NCBI GenBank assembly: GCA_964017155.1
Contig: OZ024862.1
Location: forward strand, 1,372,670 to 1,436,669
Direction of reading: 5' to 3'
From: Oasisia sp. SBJ-2009
Taxonomy: Eukaryota > Annelida > Polychaeta > Sabellida > Siboglinidae
DNA length: 64,000 nt
Shown here in pieces: positions 13,704-27,055 of this stretch. Within the stretch, counting starts at the first letter, position 1. Every line of letters begins with the position of its first letter. The notes under the pieces were generated by a model. It did no database searches, had not been told where the DNA came from, and worked only from the letters and a program-made list of their open reading frames with translations. Position numbers and translations under genes: made by a program.

Positions 13704-16700
13704 GTTTGTTTGTGTTGGTTTGTTTGGATATCCGCGTTGTGTCTGTGTTGCTGATTGCATGAGTTTAGTAAGAGCCACAGATTGTTATTATAACATATTG
13801 TCTACAACAGTGGTATTCAGGGACGAATTCAGAGAGGGTAGACTTAGTGGCTCCAACACCCTTCATTTGCCGGAACTTCAGCACACCTAGACACAACTCC
13901 ACTGTCGCACTGTTAGGTCTGTCAGGATCAGGACATCGGAAGGGTGTGGAAGGTATTTAAAGTTGCATTCTGACATAATTTCCCATTTTTAATGCATTTT
14001 TGAAAAAGTCAATGTACACCATGACCGATATTTGCTTAATTATTAGTATACTTCCTACCACATGTCTCACTTTGTGGTTTTATACGTTATTTGATCAAAT
14101 ATAAGTTTGCAACAAACAACGTCTCTAGAGTTTCCCAAAAGTTGATATATTTTTACCATCGGAACTCTCCGGTCAACGTAAGTAAACGATGGGGCAAATG
14201 TATGGTTTCCTGACAGCGCTTTTCACTGGAATTCCCTTCTTCGAGGTCTAAACCAATCAGTGAATTCTAACTGGCGAGGCCCGCCAGGAAAATTGTTCGT
14301 CTTTTGCTCCTTTTTATCTTAAAATGTCATATTATGTGAAAATAAGTTGATAGGTAGTTGAGGAAAACAATATATAGTGTATGGAGAATGCTGGTTTACT
14401 GGAACATTTTATTTTAAACATGGCGGAAGTCAGAATGCAACTTTAAGGTATTGTTGAAAAATGTTCGCCGTCTCGCTGCCATCATTGCAGCTTCGTGTAC
14501 ACGTTGTAGAGGTATTGGGGGAACGTGTGCCTTCAAGACCCGGTATTTAAGCTCGTAGCCTCTGAGGGCTTTTCGTAGGAATGTTAGCAAGAGGTTTTTT
14601 GATATGTGAGTATCTATTTGTTCCAGAGCCGTAATGTAACGAAGTATATTTACTTCGTTACTTTACTTAAGTAGAAAAGTTTACTTTTCTTGAGTAACGA
14701 AGTACATTTTTTGGGAAGTACTTTTACTTGTAACGAAGTACAAATGTGTGTACTTTTTCTAAATGTAACGAAGTACTTATAATTTCCTTGTTACATTTGC
14801 GAAGCTCCGAAAACGTTCCGCGAATGATCTGTGGCAGAAGCACGTGCGGCACTGTTTGCAGTCAGCAGATTTATTTACAAATATCAGAGGAAACAACAAA
14901 TAGAAATAACAGATAAAAAGAGACAGGCATGTTAAATGTCCAGGACTGGCCGAATTTCTGTTGTTATTTGATGAAGCCAGTGAGATAATTGCAATCTGGG
15001 ATCTGGCGCTGAGCCTGAATTAGGTGTCAGTAGGATCACAGCCGGCTGCCCTCGGATGCGACTGGGCCGCTCGACAACAATGGCCAAGAGTTATTTTAAT
15101 CCTTGCTTTGACCAGACAAGAACAAACAGCTGCCTTACTATCTTCTTGTGTCTTGCTTGTTGTTGTCACAGTTTGATTAATTTAGATGATCGTTGTGAAT
15201 GGCACATGCTCGATATCGAGGGTTCCCCATTATCGCCCACCGTAAACCTGCCGATCTTTATTATCAGTAGGCCTATTTGTCAGTAATATAGATCAGTGTG
15301 TATAACTGAGTGAAATCAGTTTCTATATATATTTACATTAAAGTCTGTTTAAAATAAATGTTGCAATCATACATGAAGGTATAATTATTATGAAAGGAAT
15401 GTTGTATAACCACTGGTCTAGAACTCGTTCGTCAAGTATCACAAATGACAAAAATATTCTTCATCCGTCCAAGATGGAAAAAAATTAAGAACTCTATTAT
15501 AACGTGTATATCTTCTCCTTATGAATATGATGGTTGTTGTAGTAGCCCTGTTAGTAATCAAACATGATGGAAGCTATTTATAGCGTGTATGCAATGCTAT
15601 TTGACTTTAATACTTATATATATATATATTTCACACTGTTAAAACATTCTAAACAAATTATATCTGCGTGATATATACACTAAATTATATTATGAATATT
15701 TTTTTAATTCATAACAGTTGGCTGCATCGGCCATTTTTTTTTATTACAGGTGAAAAGTACTTTTGTGTTTACTTCAAGTACAAGTTTTTACTTTTTACTT
15801 GTACTTCAAGTACATATTTCTAGAAGTACTTTTACTTTTACTTGAGTAGCTTTTTCTAGAGTTACTTTTACTTTTACTCAAGTACAAAATAAATGTACTT
15901 GTTACAGCTCTGATTTGTTCATTAATCACACCAACCCAGGTGTCATTTAATAATTATATTATTACTTATCCACCGTAGTTTCCTGGCCTATCCATCCATA
16001 TATTGACAACTTGTATATATTATATCAGTAGTGAGATTGACCAACAGTTTTATTTCGACAGGCTGTGTGCTTGGTTTTCAAGGATTTGGCGCAATAGCCT
16101 ACAAGTTACCGTATAATTATGATTATAATGTTTATTATTATCAGCATTATTATTATTGCCATCATTATTTACACGTGCAGAGCGAAATATGTTTAAACGT
16201 TGGAAACATTATTTAATATTTAGCGCGATTTTCCATTTATTTCCCAGTGATTAATCTCGAATAATTGAATCAGTCATGGTGACTGTGCGCAGTAGTCAAC
16301 GTTCTGCCAGTCGCAACGCAACGACCCACGTGACGAGCCAATGTCTGGCCAGACGTCTACACGTCAATTACATTATTCTGCAACATGATATTCACATTAT
16401 ATGTTCATGACATTTAACTATGTTATGTATCATTAAACAGACAAACGCATTACCTTTCCAGCAATATACATCTCATCTTTCTAATATGTTTCCAAGCATA
16501 AGTTATACCGCATGAATTACGTATTCCCCCAACGCTCACCTGCACCTTCGACCGTGGCATCATGGGAAACATTACATTGTTCTACGAAGTGCCAAATTGA
16601 TTTTGGTGAGTTTATCTCTGACAATACGTAATTCGTGTGGTATAACGTATTTTTAAACTTGCTGCATAAACATGCTGGAACCAGACTTTCGTGAATCTGA

Positions 16701-17101
16701 CCTGGACCGACTAGTTCTCTGATATCATCAATTAAGCCATTATAAATTAGGGCAATTAGTCATAGTGCATTGCTAATGGCGAGTTTGATTGACCTACAAG
16801 ATTGAACACTAAAACGAAAGCAAGAAACACGTCGAATCTTGGTGATGAAGTGTGACGTGCTGTAACTATGGCAACGCATTGCACACCATACATAGCCTAT
16901 GACGAAGCAGTTTAAAGCAGCATAATATACTGATTTTTTCATTGATGAAATATTGGTTGTCGTAATGTTAGATCTTATTTAAAATGAGAGAAACGAATCA
17001 AATATTCAGCTTTCAATATTCCGAATCCGACCAAAACAGTTCATTATAGTATGATTACTATGATTGGTGATGCGGATTGTGTTTTCCATATATGCGCGCG
17101 C

Positions 17102-17145
<44 letters not shown>

Positions 17146-19053
17146 GCACTTATGTGTGCGTGCCATCATATAAGTATCGGCAATGTTACTATGCGGTCTA
17201 TGCCACTGCCACTGTGGGAAGGACTACACCTGCTAGTGCACTGCACGGACTTTAGACCCGTTTATTATTTCAAACAGTAACATACCTTCATGCCTTTAAC
17301 CAACTCTTCTGCTTTGCAGTCGACGATTCAGGTGATTGCTTTACCCATGAGCCTCTTCGCGTCCGGTCTGATCTACTTCGAGAAGTCTGGCCGAATGTTC
17401 GCCGCCGACCCCCTCGTCCACGACGACCCCCGCGTTCACGCCGACCCCCGCGTCCACACAGACCACCGCGTCCACGCCGACCCCCGCGTCCACACAGATC
17501 CCCGCGTCCACACAGACCCCCGCGTCCACGCCGACCCCCGCGTCCACACCGACCCCCGCGTCCACACAGATCCCCGCGTCCACACAGACCCCCGCGCCCA
17601 CGCCGACCCCCGCGTCCACGCCGACCCCCGCGTCCACACCGACCCCCGCGTCCACACAGACCCCCGCGTCCACGCCGACCCCCGCGTCCACACAGACCCC
17701 CGCGTCCACGCCGACCCCCGCGTCTACACAGACCACCGCGTCCACACAGAACTCTACGTCATCCACAACAATTGGGTCGATTCGAAGGAGGCGAAGGTGG
17801 GTCACCGAGTGCACGGGGTCACCGAGGGCACGGGGTCACCGAGGGCACAGGGTCACCGAGGGCTCGGGGTCACCGAGGGCTCGACCACGTGGGTGACACT
17901 TTCCATTTCAACATTGCATTTAATGTCTGGTTCTCTAAACCACTCACTCTCCACATCGTAGCATTTATTATTATTATTTTGTAATATCATACTAGTTTAT
18001 AATTTTGTTATAATTTACTCAGTAAATGTCTACGTTTGTGTTATTATTATTATTATCTGTTATGTACGTCGGAATATTTCTAGCCCATACTTCTTTAGAG
18101 CATTTGTATTTTAATGCAGTCCTACGTCATCATACGTTTAATTAGGTAACACAGTCTATCAACTTAATAATTTATTCAGTAATATTTTATTGTCTATTTT
18201 AATTATACCTATTTATTAGGTTACATTTGTTTTTTATAATTTATTAATTAATATGTTATTATGTATAGTTTATTTATGTCTATATTTAATTATTATTTTA
18301 CGTATATTTTGTCTTGATAGATTCCTTTAGTACATGGAATTCTAGTCTTTCTATATGTTTAGTCATATTATATATAGTTTATTCGATTCTATATGTAAAC
18401 ACCCTTCAACAAAGTATTACTCCGGGCACGAGTGTAACAAATAACGTGTATTTTTATGATTATTTAAGGTGTACCGATTCAAGGAGCACCTAATGTGGAC
18501 GCTGGACGACGGCGAGTACTACAGCTGCAAGACGCGACGGTATCTCGCTTACGACAACCCTCCCCTGCACTCGGGCTCGCTGCCGTCCGTGTCCGCGCAG
18601 CTAGGAGCCCTTCGCAGCGCCCTGGCCATTGGCCGCACCCTCAACAGAACCGTCATACTGCCCGCCTTCCACCGCACCGGGACACCGACGTGCGCCTTAA
18701 ATTCGCTGCTCCGAATATCCACGTTCGACGCCGTCTTCCGAGGCGAGTATCGAGAACACGTCTTTCTGCGTCACCCGCTGGTGCCGCAGGCGGTGAAACA
18801 GTCGCGGTCGAAGACGGTCTTGATCCTGTCAGAAGCGGCCGAGGCAGCATTACGTCTCGGTAATAAAACGGTGCCGACTCTATTTAGACCGAGTAATCGA
18901 ACGGCGGGCGCCGATTCCCTCGAAATCGCGACTTGGTTTCGGGATGTGAATGAGTCCATGTTGTGCTTTCAAAGCTTATACGGGGCTTTCGGCAGTTTCG
19001 CCGACAAAAACGAACAAGCTGATTTTGTGAAGAGGGCAGAACGTAAACTGTGA
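12993..19053 (+). CDS. GT77-family glycosyltransferase (nucleotide-diphospho-sugar transferase), 3 exons
   Basis: Joining 12993-13703, 17320-17796 and 18469-19053 gives 590 aa, with phase-0 GT-AG junctions. It predicts a type II Golgi membrane enzyme: short basic N-terminus, signal anchor at about residues 19-38 (ALPAGVLVVVFSASLYFA), then a lumenal catalytic domain. The metal/nucleotide-sugar DxD is D163-T-D165 in HTDTDVVFLRNPF. LNAGFVYVRP, a DDQTQLND motif, FASGLIYF and VIHNNW then RFKEHLMW follow the order seen in the Pfam Nucleotid_trans / CAZy GT77 family (plant xylosyl- and arabinosyltransferases, Dictyostelium AgtA). The C-terminal ~170 residues (LGALRSALAIGRTLNRTVILP) resemble the accessory domain of XEG113-like arabinosyltransferases. 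The donor and acceptor sugars cannot be told from sequence. Residues 267-380 are a coding minisatellite that ordinary family members lack. Confidence 0.85.
14616..15920. mobile_element. Non-autonomous hAT-like element with 8-bp TSD
   Basis: The element spans 14624-15912 (1289 bp). Its ends are CAGAGCCGTAA on the left and the inverse of CAGAGCTGTAAC on the right, matching the CAGRGCYG-type hAT terminus. The host 8-mer ATTTGTTC is perfectly duplicated at 14616-14623 and 15913-15920. Both ends are dense in subterminal 'aagtac' and 'taacgaag' repeats (14640-14780 and 15750-15905), likely transposase-binding sites. No transposase ORF lies within. The perfect TSD implies a fairly recent insertion into the intron. 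Confidence 0.9.
16502..16646. mobile_element. Short fold-back MITE-like element
   Basis: 'gttatacc.c..gaattacgtatt' at 16502-16526 pairs with its inverse at about 16622-16646 (about 22 of 25 positions). A 95-bp loop separates the arms. It resembles a miniature inverted-repeat element. No target duplication could be assigned with certainty. Confidence 0.55.
17092..17155. repeat. (GTGC)n microsatellite
   Basis: Alternating GCGC followed by about 12 GTGC units, in the intron about 165 bp upstream of the GT77 exon 2 acceptor. It is a potential Z-DNA tract. Confidence 0.9.
17320..17796 (+). CDS. GT77 gene exon 2 (residues 238-396), contains coding minisatellite
   Basis: The acceptor is gctttgcag|TCG and the donor GCGAAG|gtgggt, both phase 0. 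The exon opens with STIQVIALPMSLFASGLIYFE, a conserved GT77 strand, and closes with ELYVIHNNWVDSKEAK, the conserved HNNW motif. Between them, 114 of 159 codons are a DPRVHT/DPRVHA repeat. The frame is open across the array and the flanking family motifs are in the same frame, so the array is translated if the gene is expressed. Confidence 0.83.
17407..17748 (+). repeat. In-frame coding minisatellite, 18 bp x 19
   Basis: Nineteen 18-bp units encode the hexapeptide DPRVH(T/A). Variants are DPLVHD (first), DHRVHA, DPRAHA, DPRVYT and DHRVHT (last). There are no indels between units, so the frame is kept throughout. Units end in either T or A (aca/acc vs gcc) in a mixed order, a typical minisatellite variant map. 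It lies between FEKSGRMFAA and ELYVIHNNW in the GT77 domain. Confidence 0.95.
17797..17884 (+). repeat. 17-bp x 5 minisatellite at the exon 2 donor
   Basis: Units of 'ggggtcaccgagggcac' begin within the donor sequence (gtgggtcaccgag) and run for about 88 bp into intron 2. No exon bases are included in the repeat. Confidence 0.85.
17885..18468 (+). other. Rest of intron 2 of the GT77 gene
   Basis: AT-rich, with runs of ATTATT; the acceptor 'gattatttaag' ends at 18468. Nothing else is recognisable. Confidence 0.6.
18469..19053 (+). CDS. GT77 gene exon 3 (residues 397-590, stop)
   Basis: It opens with VYRFKEHLMWTLDDGEYYS directly after the HNNW...K end of exon 2, reconstituting the conserved family block. 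It continues into an LGALRSALAIGRTLNRTVILP domain seen at the C-terminus of XEG113-like GT77 proteins, with potential N-glycosylation sites (NRT, NKT, NES). Stop TGA at 19051-19053. No polyadenylation signal was found within 500 bp downstream; the next AATAAA is far away, near 20886. Confidence 0.85.
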   Translation: MYRFKEHLMWTLDDGEYYSCKTRRYLAYDNPPLHSGSLPSVSAQLGALRSALAIGRTLNRTVILPAFHRTGTPTCALNSLLRISTFDAVFRGEYREHVFLRHPLVPQAVKQSRSKTVLILSEAAEAALRLGNKTVPTLFRPSNRTAGADSLEIATWFRDVNESMLCFQSLYGAFGSFADKNEQADFVKRAERKL

Positions 19054-19851
<798 letters not shown>

Positions 19852-19854
<3 letters not shown>

Positions 19855-21683
19855 GCTGGATGCCTGTTCTTTCATGGAGTTCCTTGTTAGAAATTATGTT
19901 GAGCCAATAGATTTGCATATCTTACTGAGACACCTATTTTGAAAGACTTTTAGCACCTGACATATGCCTTTGGTGACGTCCCGTGATTTATATAGTAGTA
20001 CACTAAAAACGTTACTGTTGAACATATGTATTTGGGTCTGTTGCTGATCTGATTGGTTTCCCATGTGTTCTTTAATGCCGCAAATGAATGTTATGTAACG
20101 TAATGTAAAAATATGGTCCCCACAAAATCTCCCATTCCGAAAGCCTGCCTGTTCTTTCCATTTCAATGGGCTGCTGAAATTATGTCAAGAATATCCCTAC
20201 TGGTGACTTTCTAGTCACGAATGGCAGAGTGATCCCTCTCTAGTTCTACAGACTAAGGTCTCATTTCTTTTGAAGCCTCGACTTCCAGTCACGTGGTCTG
20301 TCTTCTGCCTCCCATAGACCTTCAACGATCTCTATCAAGGTTCTAATTATGATTTCTCCCACATATCTTCACTCGCACCGTCAGCTCCCGGTGCTCGTGA
20401 CGTCATTGTCCTGGCGGCTTCTTCACTTCCTCAGCAGATGGTGGGTCTGTGATAATTGCCAGGTCTTACTGGAATGTCTACTTGATTGTTTAGCGCTTCT
20501 GTGTTGACGATTGTCTCGAAATGTGATTTATATCTCTGGGTTAAGTATCACACCAGTGATAGCATTTCAATTTTTCACGGAAACGACGCTCCTTCTAAAG
20601 CCGACGGCGATAGTCTTGACTCTTGTACAATGCAGCCACATTCGGAATAGCTGCAGCCTGTCTGCTTCATCTGCCAATATTCTCAATGATGGTTTTTAAA
20701 TATTGTTTAGCTCTTACTAAATACGAGCTTGTCCTGTTAAAACAGAGAGTTGATAATTGTGCATTGACTGCAAAGCATTCCACGTTTCCTTAGCCACAGT
20801 AGGTAGACAATACGCACTTTAATCACGGAATCATTATTTCATCATGTTCTTTTAAGTAGCACTATTACTGCTAATTAATTCAGTTCAAATAAAGGCAATA
20901 AAATTATCAACTATCATGTAATAAAAGATATACCAACATTATAACATGAACAATTGCTGGCTGGTGATTCTGTGACGGACGGTTACACATGTGAACCTAG
21001 ACTGCCTGTGAGAAAATGAGAATTGTGTCTCACCCTGCCAAATATCCACTAAGAAACAAAGTAATTCAGATGTATTTCCAAAAAAAAATCGAATCTGAAT
21101 GTGTATAAAACTGTAACAAGTCGCACCAGATCAAATGGTAATTACCACTTAATTCCGCGATCAGTTAAACTGACGTTTTCAAATATAGTCTCTTCCCTCG
21201 CACAATTACATACTGGAACTCCCTTTCATTTTTTCATCCTGTTATTAAATAGCCCGATGCTGTCAGACGGGTGACCATGGGATTATATACCGAAAGGTTC
21301 TTCCTGTTAACCATGTAGATGGTGATGCACTTCAATGAACTCTGTCTGTAAAGCACACCGCGGAGACTCGCTCAAAATTCGCCCAAGACGCAAGTGTCTA
21401 GCGAGTATTGAGCGAGCCTCCTCGCTGTGTGTGCTCCTCGAGACCCCCGAGATTGCCTCGAGGCGTCTTGAGCAAGTCTTGAGGATCGAACATGTTTGAT
21501 TTTTCGGAACCGTCTTGAGGTATTTTGACCTCGTCTAGACCGCGTCTTGTCTCAAAACCTGGTGTGCGGGCAAATCGGGACAAGATTTAACAAGATTTAA
21601 CAAGATTGCCACCTAGAGAATCAACTCTAGATGGCAGGTGGACAAGGAAGCCGTTTGGCTTATCGAGAGTCCAACCTATCTAT
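19852..21683. other. Intergenic DNA, no recognised gene
   Basis: Only short random ORFs. There is a GC-richer patch at 21340-21570 with repeated 'gcgag/ctcgag' and 'gtcttgag' words, and a double 'aacaagattt' at 21584-21606, but no coding frame or splice pair that I can support. Confidence 0.35.
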
Positions 21684-24300
21684 CTAAGTATACCCTGCCC
21701 GTCTTAGGTATATGTCAATTTTATTTTTAAACATATTAACACTTCTAGCACCTACACAATCAGCTGATAATTTGTTCCATTCGTTTACTATTCTTTGGGA
21801 AAATGAAAATGTTCTAATATCTAGTCTACACTGCTTCTTTGCTAATGCAACTCCATGTCCTCTAGTCCTTCTCTCTTCCTTGACCGTGAAAAAAATATTT
21901 CTGTCAATATTTTCATACCCATTCAATATTTTAAAAACCTCAATCTGATCTCCTCTCAATCTTCTGGTTTCTAGTGTTGTTAGACCACATTCTTTTAGAC
22001 GCATTTCATAACTAATATTCCTGAGTTTTGGTATCATTTTTGTTGCTCTCCTTTGTACTCTTTCTAGCATATCAATATCCTTCTTGCGATATGGCCTCCA
22101 TGCTTGTATACAATATTCTAAATGAGGCCTAACTATTGTTTTATAAAGCGGTATTATTAGTTCTTTTTCTTTGTATACTATATTTCGCCTAATTAATCAA
22201 AGAATTTGGTTTGCCTTCGCTGCTGCAATTCCACACTGCTCTGATACCTTCATGTCAGCACTAATGGTTAAACCTAAGTCCTTTTCCTTTACATTAGTAT
22301 TTAGTACAGTACCACCCATTGTATATTGTGCATTTTCATTCCCATGTCCTGTGTGGAGGCACTTACACTTTCCAAAGTTAAACAGCATTTGCCATTTCTC
22401 AGACCATTCTATCAACCTATTTAGATCATCTTGTAAATGCTGTCTATCTGCATCACTTTTTATTTTCCTAAACACTTTTGTGTCGTCCGCAAACTTCAAC
22501 ACCTTGCTTGTTATGTCATCATCCAAATCATTGATATATATTAAGAATAAAATAGGTCCCAATACTGATCCTTGCGGTACTCCACTCAAAACAGATTTCC
22601 AATTTGAAACCTCCCCATCAACTACTACTCTTTGTCTTCTATCAATAAGCCATTTTTCTATCCAGTTAATCATACTATTTCCTATGCCATGGGCCTTTAG
22701 TTTAAGTAGTAATCTTTGGTGTGGCACTTTGTCAAAGGCTTTTTTTAAATCTAAGTAGATTATATCTACTGGTGATCCCTCATCTACCCACTTTGTGACA
22801 TCTTCCAAAAAACATAACATATTTGTTAAGCATGAACTCGCTTTTAAAAACCCATGTTGAGATGTGTTTATCAATTTATTTTTAACAAGAAAATCAACCA
22901 AGTCTTTCTAATAGTTTACAAATCACCGATGTTAAACTCACTGGTCTATTGTTCTCTGACTTGCTTCTTGATCCTTTTTTAAATAATGGTATGATGTTTG
23001 CTTCTTTCCATTCTACCGGAACCACTCCTTCCTCTAATGCCAAATTGAACACTGTTGCAAGTGGTATGCTAATTTGTTCTACAATTTCCAGTAGTAATTT
23101 GGGAGGAATCCCATCCACTCCTGGTGATTTATTATCCTTCATATCTCTTATTTTCATAGCTACCATTTTTGGGGTTACAGTTAGTTGTCCTAAATAGTCA
23201 CACTCTCTCCCTTCGAACTTAGTCTCTAGTACTGGTAATGTACTAATATCTTCCCTGGTAAACACCGAACTAAAGTATTCATTTAGGTTTTCTGCCATTA
23301 AGAATCCCTCCGTTATTATGTTTCCATCACTACCTTCTAGTGGCCCGACCTTATCTTGAACTTTCTGTTTACTTCGAACATACGCATAAAAACTCTTGCT
23401 GTCATGTTTTATGTTGAAAGCTATTTTTTGTTCATAGCTTCTCTTCGAATTTCTAATTTCAGCTGTAGCTTGATTAAGTGCTTCTTTATAAATGGCATAG
23501 TCTTCTTCACTTCCAGTATGTCTATATGTCTTCCACATCATTTGCTTGTACTTGATTTTTCTAATGGCTTCCTTCGATAAGTGTTTCTTCTTTGACCTTT
23601 TCCCCTGTTTTTTCAAGGGGACAAATTTGTCAACGACGCAGTCAATTTCCCTCTTTAAGATATTCCAGCATTCTGTTGCTGTCTTATTCTTCAGTGTGTT
23701 ATTCCAGTCTATCTTCGCTAAATATTCCCTCATGTCCTTATATCTTCCTTTGTGAAAATTTTTCCTGTACCGTATTTTTCTGTTCCGTTCTCCTTTTACT
23801 TTGATGATAAAATGTATCTGGTTATGATCACTACATCCCAGTGGCTCACATATATTGACATTATCAACAAATTCCTTCTGTGAGCTCAAAACTATGTCCA
23901 ACACGTTCTTGTCCCTGGTTGGTTCTAACACATGTTGAAAAAGGAAACTATCTTGTACTAAATTTAAAAACTCTTGATCCTCTCTCCCAGGACTCTGTAG
24001 AGATGTCCACTTTATATGCCCATGGTTAAAATCCCCCATAATAATACAGTCCCGTTTACTCACTTCTTTTATAGCGTTGTGCATTTTTTCATTCTCTTCT
24101 ATGCTTATGTTTGGACTACGATAAACTAACCCAACAGTTAATGTTGAGTTTCCTGTAACTATGTTACACCAGACAGCTTCACATTCTGCTTCTTTTTCTA
24201 ATTTTATTTCGTAAGCCTGGATGGATTCTTTAATATATAAAATAACTCCGCCTCCCCTTCTTCCTAATCTATAAATTAGGACGCGGTTGAGACGAGGAGT
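21684..24300 (-). pseudogene. CR1 endonuclease-RT ORF with one frameshift and one in-frame stop
   Basis: Minus strand. Endonuclease: GRRGGGVILYIKES near 24260, LVYRSPN, IIMGDFNHGHIKW near 24035, and CSDHNQIHF near 23840 (catalytic SDH). RT: IIPLFKKGSRS near 22970, YLDLKKAFDKVPHQRLL near 22740, GVPQGSVLGPILFLIYINDL near 22580, catalytic FADDTKVF near 22490. C-terminal ERVQRRATKMIPKLRNISYE at 22064 and IVNEWNKLSADCVGA near 21770. The frame slips near 22904, just after KLLERL, and a stop interrupts at about 22194 after KANQIL. Otherwise it is open. The motif order and C-terminus are those of CR1 LINEs. Confidence 0.9.
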
Positions 24301-24302
24301 TG
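21684..24302 (-). mobile_element. CR1-clade LINE, 5'-truncated, minus strand
   Basis: On the minus strand the element reads from within the endonuclease (near 24300) to a stop at 21684-21686 and a short GATA-like tail at about 21675-21690. The 5' end stops abruptly at a (TA)n tract at 24303, removing roughly the first 100 residues of the endonuclease. 5' truncation is normal for LINEs. The reading frame is mostly intact, so insertion is relatively young compared with the 4-7 kb LINE. Confidence 0.9.
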
Positions 24303-24694
<392 letters not shown>

Positions 24695-25600
24695 TCGATC
24701 GCGTAACCGTAGCGCGTAGGAAGTGACGTCATAGAGCTGTGTCACGTGATTTCCTCTGAGTAACAACGCGCGCCAGATTACCGCTGCATAGTCTAGACCG
24801 ATAGATAAATATAAATATAGTCATCGCATATATCGCTGCTTCCAATAGGTGAGTTTATTCTAGCTCTCTTTCGAAGTTAGAGATGTTTCGTTCTCACCAC
24901 ATTGCTTCGTGCCGTATATACAGCGGTGCATATAGACCTAGCTATAATATACAAAGGACTACTACGTACTCTTCGCGAAGTAAATCGAGCGTGGCTGCAA
25001 ACTTCCCACAAATGTCGGGATGGTGATCGAATGACCTGAACGGCGACATAGTGGACTTAAGTCGTTTCCGCAATCCCATGAAAGGAATATCGGGCTTTAA
25101 TGAACGTGTCCGATAAGATAATAATTACTGACAACTCCCGCAATTTGATACTATCTTCCAACTGAACGTAAGGTTTATGGTGAAGTCCTCAGTAGCGAGT
25201 TGTATAAAGTAAACGCTTTCGTGTGTGGAACCTCATTAAGTACTTAGAGAGGAATACTATCGCGATAACTGGCACTGTGTCAGGCTGACGTATTAAAGGG
25301 GCGTTTTCTGTGTATAATTGTAAAACAGTGACTGATATTCAACCTATTATTACATGTCACCAGAAGCGTGTCTAGAGAGGGTAGTTTTGGGAGGGGGGGG
25401 GGGCACAAGCTTGCAATTCGGTGAGATGAAACGAAGCTTCATCGCGACACGACATCGGAAGAATTGTTTTCGTCTTAATTTCAGCTTTTCCTCTGTCTTG
25501 GCTGTTACGTAAGAGTTAATAATATATTAGTCCTTTGTATATTATTGTTACGGCTGCACTAAGAGAGTCAGTTCACAACGTCTACCCACCCAACACCCCC
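24695..25600. other. Non-coding; CpG-rich patch with CRE-like palindrome
   Basis: TGACGTCA at 24724-24731 and CACGTG about 15 bp on, then an AT-rich 'ataaatataaata' at about 24805 and a donor-like AATAG|gtgagt at about 24850. This could be a promoter with a first exon on the + strand, but no downstream coding exon confirms it. Confidence 0.2.
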
Positions 25601-25602
25601 CC

Positions 25603-25664
<62 letters not shown>
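25601..25664. repeat. (CA)n microsatellite
   Basis: About 29 CA units after a run of C. Potential Z-DNA. Confidence 0.95.
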
Positions 25665-27055
25665 AACACCCCGGTACGTATACAAGTCTATGGGGCACGT
25701 CTCAAAAGCCTAGGCGTCACATGCTGTCCCAACAGAGGTTTACTACACAATGCAGGGAAGAGACGGCGACAACGTACACGGTGCAGCATCGACATATTAG
25801 CATCGGTCATTACACGTGTCACATGACGTGGCTTTGTAACTCACCTGTATTTCGTCTACACACTCAGACACGTGGATGACACGGACGGGGACCACGAAGT
25901 GCGCATGCGCCGTGAGACTGGCACAGCGCGGCATGGAGTAGGGGCATTCTAGGCGGAACTGACGTCATGACACGATGATGCGTCCTTCGACCTGCCGATA
26001 CCACGTGACGAGTACGGCAAGTGGATGTGATAACGACAACAACCGTAACCATTACACACCAACATTAACTGACAACATTTAACGGACACAACGATGCACA
26101 TAAAAGCACAACGTTTATGTTACTTACGACCAGATTGTACACTTAAGTCCGTACGCACCTACGCTTTCCTCGTCGTCGTTCCCGTGATCCCTTGCAGGGT
26201 GTTTCCTTCCGTCTTGTCGGCGATTCTTCTCCAAATGTCTCGTCCATCCACCTTTTACTTCCACTCTCGAATATTACATTCATATCTACCCTGTAAACAC
26301 GTTGTAGGCCTACAAGGTGGCCCATCGTTGTGTTGTCCTTCAGCTACCATCATTTATGATTCTATCTGTGAAGATCGTTCTTTCTCGACTCATTCTCTCT
26401 ACACGTCGTTGGTCTCAGAATTCTGTGACAACTTTCATTTCAAGTGTTTATGCCAACCTCTCCTTTCAATTGCTCCAACTGTCTGTCATTTTCTTCTGTC
26501 AGTTATTCGGATTTGTTATGTTGTGTTACATTAGGATCTTCCGATGTCTCGTCACTGCTAGTGTTCCCGGCCTATGTCTACACAAGCAGGCAGAGTCCAC
26601 ACGCAGACTATCAACATCTCCCTACCACACTCCTCCTTTGGTTAAACACAGCTAGTTTAGATATTTAAAATAGTATTGTCAGAAATGGTCAAGGGCAGAA
26701 CATAGAATGTTATCGGTGAAATGATTTGGGATTCCGAGAGAGCTTACATGAATGCTACGTACTGTACAGGTAAGACGTTTACAAAACATTATCAAATTAG
26801 CATCATAAAAATAGTAACATCCAATCTAGAAATTATTATTTTGGTATTACATTATTGTAACTCATATGCAGATTTTAATTATTGCTTGCAACACAAATCA
26901 ATAGAAATGCCGTCAATCGATATTAATTCTTTGTATAAATCGACGTTTAGAAGACAACATTTTATTATATTCTATTGACCTTTGTCTTTACAGATTTCGC
27001 GGCTTTTCCACACATATGGGCGGTGCTTGGACGCGATAGTCGACTGATCACCCGC
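25665..27055. other. Intergenic DNA with possible unrecognised exon pieces
   Basis: Small ORFs without recognisable domains. A short frame MIWDSERAYMNATYCT (26721-26768) ends at a strong donor-like ACAG|gtaagac, and a good acceptor tgtctttacag ends at 26996. Joining them gives a frame that reads into the next array and stops. Not enough to call a gene. Confidence 0.2.

Larger units (their letters stand above)
13704..17319 (+). other. Intron 1 of the GT77 gene
   Basis: GT at 13704 and AG at 17318-17319 (tctgctttgcag). This 3.6-kb intron holds a hAT-like element (14624-15912), a 145-bp hairpin MITE (16502-16646) and a (GTGC)n tract (17092-17155). The remaining sequence shows no ORF or conserved feature. 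Confidence 0.8.

Noticed and set aside
16760..16942. 60-codon minus ORF in GT77 intron 1
   Set aside because: Random composition; intronic and antisense.
19900..20166. 90-codon minus ORF near the GA tract
   Set aside because: No recognisable motif, no splice or promoter context. Treated as random.
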